From: Chryseobacterium gleum
GTDB taxonomy: Bacteria; Bacteroidota; Bacteroidia; Flavobacteriales; Flavobacteriaceae
Assembly: GCA_945897915.1 (NCBI GenBank)
Contig: CAMDGB010000005.1
Location: 1-64,000 of the forward strand
DNA: 64,000 nt
Direction: 5' to 3'
Shown: piece by piece, positions 8,074-16,571 of the stretch
How positions within the stretch are numbered: position 1 is the stretch's first letter
Layout: the number at the start of each line of letters is the position of its first letter
The notes under the pieces: model-generated
The model's input: the letters and a program-made list of their open reading frames with translations, nothing else
Database searches by the model: none
What the model was told of the DNA's origin: nothing
Made by a program: the position numbers and the translations under genes

Positions 8074-8868
8074 ATGGCAACATATAATAAAAGAGGTTAC
8101 AAATCATCAAAACCTGAAACAGAAAAAGACCCTGCATTTGATACAAGTGTTGATGACATAAATGTAAACGAAAAAGATAGTACAACTGCTGGTGTTTTTA
8201 ATACATTAGATGAAACAGCAAATAAAACGGAAGAATGGGTTATAAAAAACCAAAAAGCCATTTTAGGAGTAATTGCAGCAGTTGCAATTGCAACTTTAGG
8301 ATATATTTTATATGATAAATATATTGCTACACCAAGCCAAGAAGAAGCGTTTAAAGAAATGAATCAAGCACAAATTTATTTTCAAAAAGCGGTTGATGCT
8401 ACAGAAAAACAAGATTCGTTGTTTAAATTGTCTTTAAAAGGTGGCGAAGGTAAATTAGGATTTGAAGGAATTATTTCTGAATATTCAGGAACAAAAGCTG
8501 CTAATTTAGCAGAATATTCAGCAGGTATGGCCTGTTTACATTTGAAAGACTTCAAAAAAGCGATTGAACATTTAGATAATTTTTCAACAAAAGAATTAAA
8601 TTTACATGCTTTGGCTATCGGTGCAAAAGGTGATGCCAATGCAGAATTAAATAACAATGAAGAAGCTTTAAAACTATATATTGAAGCAGCTAATGTAGAT
8701 GATAATGATTTTGTTACCCCAAGATTTTTATTAAAAGCAGCCAACGTGGCAATTGTTTTAAAAAGAAATGTTGAAGCTTTAGGTTATTTAAAAACGATAA
8801 AAGAAAAATACGAAACTTCTCAAGAAGGAAGTACAGTTGATATTTTAATTGCTTCATTGGAAAAATAA
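8074..8868 (+). CDS. Membrane-anchored tetratricopeptide-repeat protein, YfgM-like
   Basis: A 264-residue protein. A charged N-terminal segment (about 1-60) is followed by one membrane helix (AILGVIAAVAIATLGYILYD, about 62-81). The periplasmic part has TPR-type helices (AEYSAGMACLHLKDFKKAIE, NEEALKLYIEAANVDDND). This resembles the YfgM/Tol-Pal-type TPR anchor family, thought to serve periplasmic chaperone networks; its exact role here is unknown. The stop TAA shares its last base with the ATG of ribH, so the two are translationally coupled. That pairing links it to riboflavin synthesis by position only. Confidence 0.85.
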   Translation: MATYNKRGYKSSKPETEKDPAFDTSVDDINVNEKDSTTAGVFNTLDETANKTEEWVIKNQKAILGVIAAVAIATLGYILYDKYIATPSQEEAFKEMNQAQIYFQKAVDATEKQDSLFKLSLKGGEGKLGFEGIISEYSGTKAANLAEYSAGMACLHLKDFKKAIEHLDNFSTKELNLHALAIGAKGDANAELNNNEEALKLYIEAANVDDNDFVTPRFLLKAANVAIVLKRNVEALGYLKTIKEKYETSQEGSTVDILIASLEK

Positions 8869-9356
8869 TGGCAACCGAAAATAAAAATTTATCTCAATAC
8901 GATAAAAACACAATCCCAAACGCGAAAGATTTTCGGTTTGGGATTGTTGTTTCAGAATGGAATGAAAACGTTACAGAAGGTTTGTATGATGGAGTTGTTA
9001 CCGCTTTATCAGATTGTGGCGCACTACCAGAAAATATAGACCGTTGGAATGTTCCAGGAAGTTTTGAATTAATCTTTGGCGCCCGACAAATGCACGAAAA
9101 GTTGGAGCTAGATGCTGTAATTGTTATTGGATGCGTGATTAAAGGTGAAACCATGCATTTTGAGTTTGTTTGCGAAGGCGTAACCCAAGGTATGAAAGAT
9201 TTAAATTTATTATACGATGTGCCTACTATTTTTTGTGTTTTAACAGATAATACCATGCAACAATCTATCGATAGAAGTGGAGGAAAACATGGAAATAAAG
9301 GAATTGAAGCAGCAATTGCCGCTATTAAAATGATAGATTTAAATAAACGATACTAA
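8868..9356 (+). CDS. ribH: 6,7-dimethyl-8-ribityllumazine synthase
   Basis: Penultimate step of riboflavin synthesis: condenses 5-amino-6-ribitylamino-uracil with 3,4-dihydroxy-2-butanone 4-phosphate. At 162 residues it is family length and should form the usual oligomeric shell. Motifs: FGIVVSEWNENVT, WNVPGSFEL, the catalytic GETMHFEFV, and GVTQGMKDL. It starts on the base that ends the preceding TPR gene and is followed by a clear terminator. No other rib gene is nearby, as is common in Bacteroidota. Confidence 0.97.
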   Translation: MATENKNLSQYDKNTIPNAKDFRFGIVVSEWNENVTEGLYDGVVTALSDCGALPENIDRWNVPGSFELIFGARQMHEKLELDAVIVIGCVIKGETMHFEFVCEGVTQGMKDLNLLYDVPTIFCVLTDNTMQQSIDRSGGKHGNKGIEAAIAAIKMIDLNKRY

Positions 9357-9379
9357 ATTAATAAAGTTAATTAAAACAA

Positions 9380-9419
9380 AAATCACAGGTTCCCATTTTG
9401 GTAATCTGTGATTTTTTAT
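9380..9419 (+). terminator. Terminator after ribH
   Basis: AAATCACAG (9380-9388) pairs with CTGTGATTT (9406-9414), followed by a T-rich tail. It closes the TPR-ribH operon before mutL. Confidence 0.85.
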
Positions 9420-9495
9420 TTTACACAGAACTATTTTGTTATTAACTTTTACAAATTTGTATTTTTTGAAATATAAAAATAAGTTTTTAATTTCT

Positions 9496-9503
9496 TAAAT
9501 TTG
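9496..9503 (+). promoter_or_regulatory. -7 promoter element for mutL
   Basis: TAAATTTG, an exact TAnnTTTG match, 33 nt before the mutL ATG. No TTG at the ideal -33 spacing. Confidence 0.45.
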
Positions 9504-9536
9504 TAAAATAACCAAAATTAAAAACAAAACAGATTA

Positions 9537-11375
9537 ATGTCTGGAATTATTCAATTATTACCTGATCACGTAGCCAATCAAATTGCTGCTGGAGAAGTGG
9601 TACAACGACCCGCTTCTGTAGTAAAAGAGTTGGTTGAAAACGCTGTTGATGCAAAGGCAACCGAAATTAAACTTATTGTAAAAGATGCCGGGAAAACGCT
9701 TATTCAAGTCATAGATAATGGCTTAGGAATGAACGTTACCGATGCAAGATTGTGTTTTGAACGTCACGCTACTTCTAAAATTCGTCACGCGGAAGATTTG
9801 TTTGCTTTGCATACAAAAGGATTTCGAGGTGAAGCTTTAGCGTCAATTGCTGCAGTTGCTCACGTAGAATTAAAAACCAAACAAGATCAAGAAGAATTAG
9901 GTATTCATATCATAATTGAAGGAAGTAAAGTAATTAAACAAGATGTGGCTGTTTTACCAAAAGGAACTTCATTTTTAGTAAAAAATTTATTTTTCAATAT
10001 TCCCGCTCGTAGAAATTTTTTAAAATCGGATAATATAGAATTAAAACATGTCATTGACGAGTTTGAACGCGTAGCTTTAGCACATCCTAACATCAGTTTT
10101 ACTATGATTAGTAACGGCAGTGAAGTGTTTAATTTACCAAGTTCTAATTATCGACAGCGAATTGTAAATATTTTCGGCGGTAAAACAAATGAAAAATTAG
10201 TTCCTGTAACTGAAGAAACTGAGATTTTGAAAATAAGTGGTTTTGTTGGGAAGCCCGAATTTGCGAAGAAAAACAGAACAGAACAATTTTTTCTTGTAAA
10301 TAATAGATTTATACGAAGTCCATTTTTGCATCATGCTATTATGAATGCTTATGATGGCTTATTGCGAGATAATAACCAACCCAGTTATTTCTTGTTTTTA
10401 GAAGTGCCGCCTCACACTATCGATATTAACATTCATCCCACAAAAACAGAAGTAAAATTTGACGACGAGCAAGCCTTATATGCTATTTTACGAGCAACAG
10501 TAAAACACAGCTTAGGAATGTTTAATGTAGCACCAATATTAGATTTTGAGCGAGATTCTAATTTAGATGTTCCTTATGATTATAAAGATAAAACGCTAGG
10601 CACGCCAACCATTCAAGTGGATCGTTCTTTTAATCCATTTGAACCTGAAACTAATAAATATTCAGGTTCGCATTCTTACGATAAAAGTAAATCAGCGCAA
10701 CCACATTGGGAAAGCTTATATACCGATTTGAAACAAGATACTTTTGAGGTTACTGCTACAAATTTTGAAAATGATTTAGTAGCCAGTACATTATTTGATG
10801 ATAAATCGACAGAAAGTCAGACTTTACTATATCAATTCAATAGAAAATATATTATAAATAGCATCAAATCAGGATTATTAGTTATTCATCAAAGTCGGGC
10901 GCATCAGCGAATTTTGTACGAACAATTTTTGACAAACATTACCATTCATCAAGCCTCAAGTCAACAGTTGTTGTTTCCTTTAGAACTTCAGTTTTCAAGA
11001 GAAGAAATGATGTATTTAAAAGAAATTCAACCTAATTTAGAAGGGATAGGTTTTGCTTTTGAAAAAATGGGATTTGATGAATTGGTTATATCGGGTTTAC
11101 CAGCTCAAATTTCAGATACTACAGTTTCAGAAATTTTACACGTTTTAATTTACAATTTGCAAGAAAATTTACCTGAAGATAGTTTTTCATTAAGTGATAG
11201 TATTTCTAAATTTATGGCAAAAAGTGTAGCGATAAAATCGGGAAAATATTTGAATACTATTGAATTAGAAAATATTGTAAATGGTTTATTTGCTTGTAAA
11301 GAACCTAATATATCACCCTTTAATAAACCAATTTTTATTACATTAACCTCTGAAGATTTAGATAAAAGATTTTAA
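9537..11375 (+). CDS. mutL: DNA mismatch repair protein MutL, degenerate endonuclease motifs
   Basis: 612 residues. The N-terminal GHKL ATPase is intact: ELVENAVDA (31-39, Glu34 the likely base), DNGLG (60-64), TKGFRGEAL (93-101), and the second ATP-lid region through NIHPTKTEVKF (298-308). After a linker of about 80 residues comes the C-terminal dimerisation domain. In MutL proteins that nick DNA this domain carries DQHA(x)2E(x)4E; here the aligned stretch is HQSRAHQRILYE (451-462), losing Asp, His, Ala and Glu. The later motifs normally reading like ACHGAIRAG and CPHGRP are also replaced (SVAIKSGK and SPFNKP). So the protein probably lacks endonuclease activity. It heads a tight operon with two rhomboids and an EEP protein. 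Confidence 0.95.
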   Translation: MSGIIQLLPDHVANQIAAGEVVQRPASVVKELVENAVDAKATEIKLIVKDAGKTLIQVIDNGLGMNVTDARLCFERHATSKIRHAEDLFALHTKGFRGEALASIAAVAHVELKTKQDQEELGIHIIIEGSKVIKQDVAVLPKGTSFLVKNLFFNIPARRNFLKSDNIELKHVIDEFERVALAHPNISFTMISNGSEVFNLPSSNYRQRIVNIFGGKTNEKLVPVTEETEILKISGFVGKPEFAKKNRTEQFFLVNNRFIRSPFLHHAIMNAYDGLLRDNNQPSYFLFLEVPPHTIDINIHPTKTEVKFDDEQALYAILRATVKHSLGMFNVAPILDFERDSNLDVPYDYKDKTLGTPTIQVDRSFNPFEPETNKYSGSHSYDKSKSAQPHWESLYTDLKQDTFEVTATNFENDLVASTLFDDKSTESQTLLYQFNRKYIINSIKSGLLVIHQSRAHQRILYEQFLTNITIHQASSQQLLFPLELQFSREEMMYLKEIQPNLEGIGFAFEKMGFDELVISGLPAQISDTTVSEILHVLIYNLQENLPEDSFSLSDSISKFMAKSVAIKSGKYLNTIELENIVNGLFACKEPNISPFNKPIFITLTSEDLDKRF

Positions 11376-11377
11376 GT

Positions 11378-12031
11378 ATGTTCAATAATATGACACCGGT
11401 TGTAAAGCAACTATTAATAATAAATGTTTTGGTTTTTATATTGAGTCAGGCTATGCCTCAAAATTATGAAACGTTATCCTTATTTTATTTCGAAAGTGAA
11501 AAGTTCCGATTTTGGCAACCTTTTACGCACATGTTTATGCACGCGCCTATGCCAAATTTAATGCATATTTTATTCAATATGTTTGCGTTGGTTTCTTTTG
11601 GTTCGGCTTTAGAACATTATTGGGGCGGAAAAAAGTTTTTGTTTTTTTACATTGCTTGTGGTTTAGGGGCGGCATTTTTACATACTTTAATTAATTACTA
11701 TTTAATTAGTAATGTACCTGAAGCTGCTGATGTAATATTGAATAGTCAGGCCGTTGGTGCTTCAGGTGCCATTTATGGTTTATTAGTAGCATTTGCAGTG
11801 ATGTTCCCAATGGCAGAATTAATGATGATGTTTATTCCAGTACCTATTAAAGCGAAGTTTTTTGTTCCAATAATCGTTGGTTTAGATTTGTTTTCTGGAG
11901 TAACCGGTTTTTCAATATTTTCAGGCGGTGGTAATATTGCGCATTTTGCTCATATTGGCGGCGCTTTAACAGGTTTTATTTTGATGATGCTTTGGAGAAA
12001 AAATAAGTTTACGCATACTAGGTGGAATTAG
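11378..12031 (+). CDS. Rhomboid-family intramembrane serine protease (first of tandem pair)
   Basis: A 217-residue integral membrane protein of the basic six-helix rhomboid type. The catalytic dyad is visible as Ser129 in GASGAIYG and His192 in HFAHIGGALTG. His51 and Asn60 lie in the HMFMHAPMPN loop, and the N-terminal LIINVLVFIL helix is family-typical. Substrates of bacterial rhomboids are mostly unknown. It starts 2 bp after the mutL stop, so the two are surely co-transcribed. It is followed by a second rhomboid after a 96-bp gap, suggesting an old duplication. Confidence 0.93.
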   Translation: MFNNMTPVVKQLLIINVLVFILSQAMPQNYETLSLFYFESEKFRFWQPFTHMFMHAPMPNLMHILFNMFALVSFGSALEHYWGGKKFLFFYIACGLGAAFLHTLINYYLISNVPEAADVILNSQAVGASGAIYGLLVAFAVMFPMAELMMMFIPVPIKAKFFVPIIVGLDLFSGVTGFSIFSGGGNIAHFAHIGGALTGFILMMLWRKNKFTHTRWN

Positions 12032-12127
12032 GTAGAAAAGTAAAAAATAAAAAAGTCATAGTTCATATTTCTTACATTTCCTTATATGACTTAAATGGTT
12101 AAAAAAAAGTCAAAAGCGATAAAATAA

Positions 12128-12958
12128 ATGAATTTTATAAACGAAATAAAACAACAATACAAAACAGGTGATGTTTCTCAAAAGTTAATTTTTATTAATA
12201 TTTTGGTGTTCATTATTAGTGCTTTGTGTTTTAGTTTTGTTTCAAATCAGTTTCAATATCCAAACTGGTTGGCTTTATCTTCTAATTATAAAGATGTTTT
12301 ATGGTTTCCGTGGACAGTATTTACTTATGGATTTTTACATTCTGAGCCGATTCATCTACTATTTAATTTGATTTTTTTGTATTATATTAGTACATTATTT
12401 TATACTTTTTTTAATACCAAACAGTTTTTAACGGTTTATTTTTTAGGCAGTTTTTTTGCGGGTTTAATTTTTGTTGCTTTCGGATATTTATTTAATTATA
12501 CTAATTTGATAGTTGGTGCTAGTGCTTCTATTATGGCTATTTTTATGGCTGTTGCCTCATTTGCACCAAGCTATTCAATACGATTACCATTACTTGGATA
12601 TTTTAAAATTTGGCATTTGGCATTTTTTTATATTTTTTTAGATGTAGTGCAGTTACTTACAGATAACACTGGAGGTCATATTGCACATTTGTCTGGTGGT
12701 TTAGTCGGGTTTGTTTATGCTATGTTGATGAAAAAAGGAATCGATATGAGTGCTATTTTTACAATTAAGAAGAATAAAAACACTACATTTAAAAAAGTTT
12801 ATAAAAACAAGCCTGTAAAAAAGTATCAATCAGTTCGTGTTTCTGATGTTAATTTTACGCAAAGACAAATTGATGAAATACTTGAAAAAATTAGTAAATC
12901 GGGATACGAAAGTTTAACCAAAGAAGAAAAAGAATTTCTTTTTGCAGCAAACAAATAG
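12128..12958 (+). CDS. Rhomboid-family intramembrane serine protease with C-terminal DUF6576-like tail
   Basis: 276 residues. The membrane domain covers about 20-205 with Ser132 (VGASASIM) and His187 (HIAHLSGGLVG), so the dyad is kept although the Ser loop is GASAS rather than GASGA. After a lysine-rich linker (MSAIFTIKKNKN and on) a soluble tail (about 232-276, FTQRQIDEILEKISKSGYES, then LTKEEKEFLF) matches the small DUF6576-type domain that flavobacterial rhomboids carry. Its stop is immediately followed by the ATG of the EEP gene (zero spacing). Confidence 0.92.
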   Translation: MNFINEIKQQYKTGDVSQKLIFINILVFIISALCFSFVSNQFQYPNWLALSSNYKDVLWFPWTVFTYGFLHSEPIHLLFNLIFLYYISTLFYTFFNTKQFLTVYFLGSFFAGLIFVAFGYLFNYTNLIVGASASIMAIFMAVASFAPSYSIRLPLLGYFKIWHLAFFYIFLDVVQLLTDNTGGHIAHLSGGLVGFVYAMLMKKGIDMSAIFTIKKNKNTTFKKVYKNKPVKKYQSVRVSDVNFTQRQIDEILEKISKSGYESLTKEEKEFLFAANK

Positions 12959-14002
12959 ATGCTAAAAAAAATGTCATTTATTTCAAAAACAATGTTGTTT
13001 ATTAATATAGTCGTTGCGATTACTACATTAATGGCTTATTTGTTGCCTTTTTTAGCGCCCAAATGGTTCCCTTTTTTGAGTGTGCTAAGTTTGTTTTTAC
13101 CTTTTTTCTTGGTGGTCAACTTATTATTTTTTACATATTGGTTGATACAATTCAAAAAGTATATTTTTGTTTCAGGTTTGGTATTGCTTTTAGGAATTAC
13201 ATTCATTAATAAGTTCTATAATTTAATATCTACAGAATTACCTAAAACTGAAAATGAATTTACGATAATGAGTTATAATGTTCGCTTGTTCAATAAATTT
13301 AATTGGTATAAAAAAGCGAATATTCCCACTAAAATTCGAGAATTTGTAAGTGAAAAAAATCCAGATATTTTATGTATTCAAGAGTATTCAGATTTAGAAA
13401 ACACAAAATTTTCAAATTACAAGTTCCATCATATTTTTAAGAAAGGAAATAATATTATCGTTGGTAATGCTATTTTTTCAAAATACAAAATTGTAGATAA
13501 AGGCGTAATCAATTTTCCAAATTCTACAAATAATGCTGTTTATGCCGATATTATTAAAGGGAATGATACATTACGAATTTATAGTATGCACTTGCAATCA
13601 ATAAAAATTAGTACAGATATTGAAGAAGAGGAAATTCAGAAAATGAATGAATCTAAAACCAAATATATTTTCAGAAAAATTAGCGATGCGTTTACCAAAC
13701 AACATGAACAATCTTTGTTGATAAAGCAACATTATCTAGAATGTAAGTTTAAAAAAATTATTTGTGGCGATATGAATAATAGCGCATTCTCTTTTGTATA
13801 TAGAACCATAAAAGGCTCTATGCAAGACGCGTTTGAATCAAATGGAGAAGGATTTGGTAAAACCTATAATTTTAAATATTATCCAGCACGAATTGACTAT
13901 ATTTTTGCAGACAAAACCATTCAGATTAAAAGTTTTGAAACATTAAATGATTTTTATAATAGCGATCATTTTCCTTTAATTTCAAGGTTAGAAATTAAGT
14001 AA
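12959..14002 (+). CDS. Endonuclease/exonuclease/phosphatase family protein, membrane-anchored
   Basis: 347 residues. The first ~85 hold three hydrophobic helices; the rest is an EEP fold, with IMSYNVRLFN, the metal-binding Glu in DILCIQEYSD, IICGDMNNSA, RIDYIFAD and the terminal SDHFPLIS. These are the catalytic positions of the Mg-dependent phosphodiester hydrolases, so an active enzyme is likely. EEP proteins include nucleases, inositol phosphatases and sphingomyelinases, and the substrate cannot be assigned. It starts directly after the second rhomboid. Its 3' end overlaps the convergent pentapeptide-repeat gene by 8 bp. Confidence 0.9.
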   Translation: MLKKMSFISKTMLFINIVVAITTLMAYLLPFLAPKWFPFLSVLSLFLPFFLVVNLLFFTYWLIQFKKYIFVSGLVLLLGITFINKFYNLISTELPKTENEFTIMSYNVRLFNKFNWYKKANIPTKIREFVSEKNPDILCIQEYSDLENTKFSNYKFHHIFKKGNNIIVGNAIFSKYKIVDKGVINFPNSTNNAVYADIIKGNDTLRIYSMHLQSIKISTDIEEEEIQKMNESKTKYIFRKISDAFTKQHEQSLLIKQHYLECKFKKIICGDMNNSAFSFVYRTIKGSMQDAFESNGEGFGKTYNFKYYPARIDYIFADKTIQIKSFETLNDFYNSDHFPLISRLEIK

Positions 14003-14561
14003 TATCCAAATCATATCTATTTAAAAGGCCGCTTAAATTTTCATTTGAAAATTTTGTTTTTCTTAGTTTATTATTTTCAGGATGGATGGAAAAATGAATA
14101 GCTGAGCTGAAGTCTGTTTGTTCTAAATTAGTTGCATCAAAAATAGATTTTGATAAATCGCAAGAATCAAATTTCACACCTTTAAGATTGGCATTAGAAA
14201 AATCAACATCAATAATTCTTGAATTTTTAAACTTTGAGTTTTTTAAGTTCATTTTGAAAAATGAACAAACTTGTAAGACGCAAGAATCGAAGGAAACTTC
14301 AAATAAAAAGTCATTACAATATTCAAATGGAATCCCTAAAAGTGTACATTCTTGAAATAAAATGTCTTTAAATGAAGTCTGACTGATATTTGGGGCTTCA
14401 AATTTACAATTGATAAATTCGCAATTCGCAAAAATACTGTTTGAAAGCGTTGTTTTAATAAAAGTACAGGAGTCAAAAATACATGTATCGTATTCCGCAG
14501 TTTCAAATAACTCGTTTGAATAATTTATTTTACTGAAAGCACCATCTATAATTATTTTCAT
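13995..14561 (-). CDS. Pentapeptide-repeat protein
   Basis: 188 residues built mostly from pentapeptide repeats of the A(D/N)LxF kind, for example FANCEFINCKF, LKNSKFKNS and FSNANLKGVKFDSCDL, predicting a right-handed quadrilateral beta helix. The C-terminus (HPENNKLRKTKFS, then LSGLLNRYDLDI) has the capping form common in McbG/Qnr-like pentapeptide proteins. Some members of that group protect DNA gyrase by mimicking DNA; whether this one does is not shown by the sequence. It stands alone, with a convergent 8-bp overlap with the EEP gene. Confidence 0.88.
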   Translation of the reverse strand: MKIIIDGAFSKINYSNELFETAEYDTCIFDSCTFIKTTLSNSIFANCEFINCKFEAPNISQTSFKDILFQECTLLGIPFEYCNDFLFEVSFDSCVLQVCSFFKMNLKNSKFKNSRIIDVDFSNANLKGVKFDSCDLSKSIFDATNLEQTDFSSAIHFSIHPENNKLRKTKFSNENLSGLLNRYDLDIT

Positions 14562-14624
14562 AACGAAAGGAATTGGATAAATCTGTCATTCTGATCTTGT
14601 TTCAGAAACCCAAAAGAAATTATA

Positions 14625-15344
14625 TTATTTTTGTTCTGCCTTTTTTCTTTCATTAATCCATTCATTTAAACGTTTTCCATATTTTGATTTGGCAACTTTT
14701 GGAACTAACATCTTATTGATGGTGTCTAATAATTTTATATTCGCATCTGGAATTTCACTCAAGGCGATATAAGGCGAAACTTCATGTTTTGGATTTATAA
14801 GTGCAAAATTAGCAGTATATAAATATTTTCTAATCGTTAGTTTATCGCGTTTATTTTCAATTTCTTCAATTATTGCTGCGTTATTTGCTTTTTTATTTTT
14901 TAATTCTTGTTCCAATAAATCTAATTTTTCATTATTAATATTCGACTTGATTTTTAAGTATTTTTCATATATTTTTTGATTTTCGGACCCTGAAATTTTT
15001 GCATTTACATAAAAACCTTGTAAACTGGTTTCAATTTTCATTTTACCAGGTTCTGCAAAAAATTGAATACTATTATCAATAGATTCCGTAGTTCCTCTGT
15101 CTAATGATAAATATAACATTTGCGGTTCATCAAGTTGAAATTTAGTTTCAAAATTAGATTTTCCAGAGATAATAATGCTGTCTAATAGCACTAAAATAGT
15201 ATCATTAAGTTTATGAATGTATAGTTTTCCTTTTTTTAAACCTTCCACGCTTCCAGATAATTCTAAATTTCCAGTTTTATTGTTTTCCTTTTTACTACAA
15301 GCAATTATAAGAAAGACTAGAAGTATTGTTAGTATTTTTTTCAT
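14625..15344 (-). CDS. DUF4369-domain lipoprotein
   Basis: 239 residues with a signal peptide and lipobox LIIAC (Cys16) followed by SKKENN. The segment from about 26 to 125 (LELSGSVEGLKKGKLYIHKL, then DSIIISGKSNFETKFQLDEP) is the DUF4369 beta domain found at the N-terminus of many Bacteroidota lipoproteins. These are often followed by a thioredoxin-like AhpC/TSA domain. Here that redox domain is absent, and the C-terminal half is a helical region of about 100 residues. Role unknown; possibly a shortened relative of the DUF4369-thioredoxin proteins. Confidence 0.85.
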   Translation of the reverse strand: MKKILTILLVFLIIACSKKENNKTGNLELSGSVEGLKKGKLYIHKLNDTILVLLDSIIISGKSNFETKFQLDEPQMLYLSLDRGTTESIDNSIQFFAEPGKMKIETSLQGFYVNAKISGSENQKIYEKYLKIKSNINNEKLDLLEQELKNKKANNAAIIEEIENKRDKLTIRKYLYTANFALINPKHEVSPYIALSEIPDANIKLLDTINKMLVPKVAKSKYGKRLNEWINERKKAEQK

Positions 15345-15383
15345 TTTAATAGGTTTTTTTCAATTTTATGAAGTGCAAAGAAA

Positions 15384-15420
15384 ATAAAAAAATCCTCAAA
15401 TTAATAGTAATTTGAGGATT
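15384..15420 (-). terminator. Terminator after the DUF2805 gene
   Basis: AATCCTCAAATTA (15391-15403) pairs perfectly with TAATTTGAGGATT (15408-15420), with a 4-nt loop. Read on the minus strand it is followed by a seven-T run. It sits about 150 bp beyond the DUF2805 stop; the sequence between shows no gene or tRNA. Confidence 0.85.
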
Positions 15421-15573
15421 TTATAATTGCGGTTACAATTTAATTGGCCTTTTAACCAAGCATTTTTAATAGCTTAATCTTATTTTCATATAATTTTTTC
15501 TATTGGATTAGAAGTTAAAACAGTAAAACTGCATAAAAAATACCTACATGATTACACATCAGACAGTATTTTA

Positions 15574-15861
15574 TTAATCGAATTTATTTTTAAAATAATA
15601 TTTGCTATCTAAATCGTCAATATCATCATCTAAAACATTCGTTTTAAATGCTTTTGGTTTGGGTTTTCCTGCAGTAACTTTCTTTTTCCAAAGTTCAAAA
15701 TTATCTTTAGAAAGTTTCTTTTTCATAATTTCTGTTACTTCATTTTCAGTAATTCCAAATTCTTCTTTAATTACTTCAAAAGGTTTTTTTTCCTCTTGCG
15801 CCATACTAATTACTCGTTCTGTTTGTTCGTAATTTAGTTCAATCTTTTTACTTTTTTTCAT
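15574..15861 (-). CDS. DUF2805 / TIGR03643 family protein
   Basis: A 95-residue, strongly charged protein. The first 65 residues (ERVISMAQEEKKPFEVIKEE, GITENEVTEIMKKKL and FELWKKKVTAGKPK) match the DUF2805 family, which looks like a helix-turn-helix with a following helix. Residues 75-88 form an acidic stretch (VLDDDIDDLDSKYY). Function unknown; a nucleic-acid-binding role is only suggested by the HTH-like pattern. It is a single gene with a long 3' untranslated stretch to its terminator. Confidence 0.8.
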   Translation of the reverse strand: MKKSKKIELNYEQTERVISMAQEEKKPFEVIKEEFGITENEVTEIMKKKLSKDNFELWKKKVTAGKPKPKAFKTNVLDDDIDDLDSKYYFKNKFD

Positions 15862-15961
15862 TTCTGAAAAGCATAATTTGTTAATTTTTCTTTTTTTGTT
15901 TTCAATTCAATAGTCAATATTAGTAAAAAAAATATTTTGAAGCAAAAAATAGTTGTTTTTT

Positions 15962-16564
15962 TTAAAGTATTTTTCTGAAAGTTAAATTTATTCTAGGTTT
16001 TTTTGGTTGAGTAGCTTTTGGAATTTGATGTTTATAATGAATTTGGGCACCATTTTTCATCACTAATAAGCTTCCGTGTTCTAATAATAACGATTGTTTA
16101 ATCTCTTTTTTTGTATTGTGCTTTATTTGAAACATTCTTGCTTCCCCAAAACTAATAGATGCAATAACAGGGTCTCTTCCTAATTCTTTTTCATTATCGG
16201 CATGCCAACCATTACTGTCCTTTTCGTTTCTGTATAAATTTAATAAAACAGTTGTAAAGTGTTCGTTTATTGTGCTTTCAATTTCATTTTTTATGAAGGT
16301 GAGTTTGGAATTAAGTGGATGTGGTTGCATAATAATATTTGAATAACCATAGGATTTTCCTTCATTTCCATAGAGTGCTGTTAATCTGGGTTGTGCTATT
16401 TTTTTACCAAAAATTGTAATGTCATCTTGTTGCCAAGCTGTTTCATGATACAATGTTTTTAAAAATAAATCGGCTTTTTCTTTGGAGAAAAAATTAGGAT
16501 AATAAATAAACTCGGCATCTGGCAAATTTAAAAATATAGGTTCTTGGTTAAATAAATTAAGCAT
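15962..16564 (-). CDS. alkB: AlkB-like 2-oxoglutarate/Fe(II) dioxygenase
   Basis: 200 residues, the size of AlkB homologues that repair alkylated bases by oxidative demethylation. The iron ligands are visible: His121 and Asp123 in WHADNEKELG, and His179 in HYKHQIPK. The 2-oxoglutarate-binding RINLTFR (Arg191, Arg197) is close to the consensus RxNxTFR. The substrate loop PRLTALYG is also typical of ALKBH2/3-like members. It starts 7 bp after the stop of the upstream DMT transporter gene, so the two probably share a transcript. No ada-type regulator is nearby. Confidence 0.92.
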   Translation of the reverse strand: MLNLFNQEPIFLNLPDAEFIYYPNFFSKEKADLFLKTLYHETAWQQDDITIFGKKIAQPRLTALYGNEGKSYGYSNIIMQPHPLNSKLTFIKNEIESTINEHFTTVLLNLYRNEKDSNGWHADNEKELGRDPVIASISFGEARMFQIKHNTKKEIKQSLLLEHGSLLVMKNGAQIHYKHQIPKATQPKKPRINLTFRKIL

Positions 16565-16571
16565 AAAAAAA

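Noticed and set aside
15421..15573. Small RNA or tRNA in the gap after the DUF2805 gene
   Set aside because: No cloverleaf, no T-loop sequence and no conserved structure apart from the terminator; most likely a 3' untranslated region.
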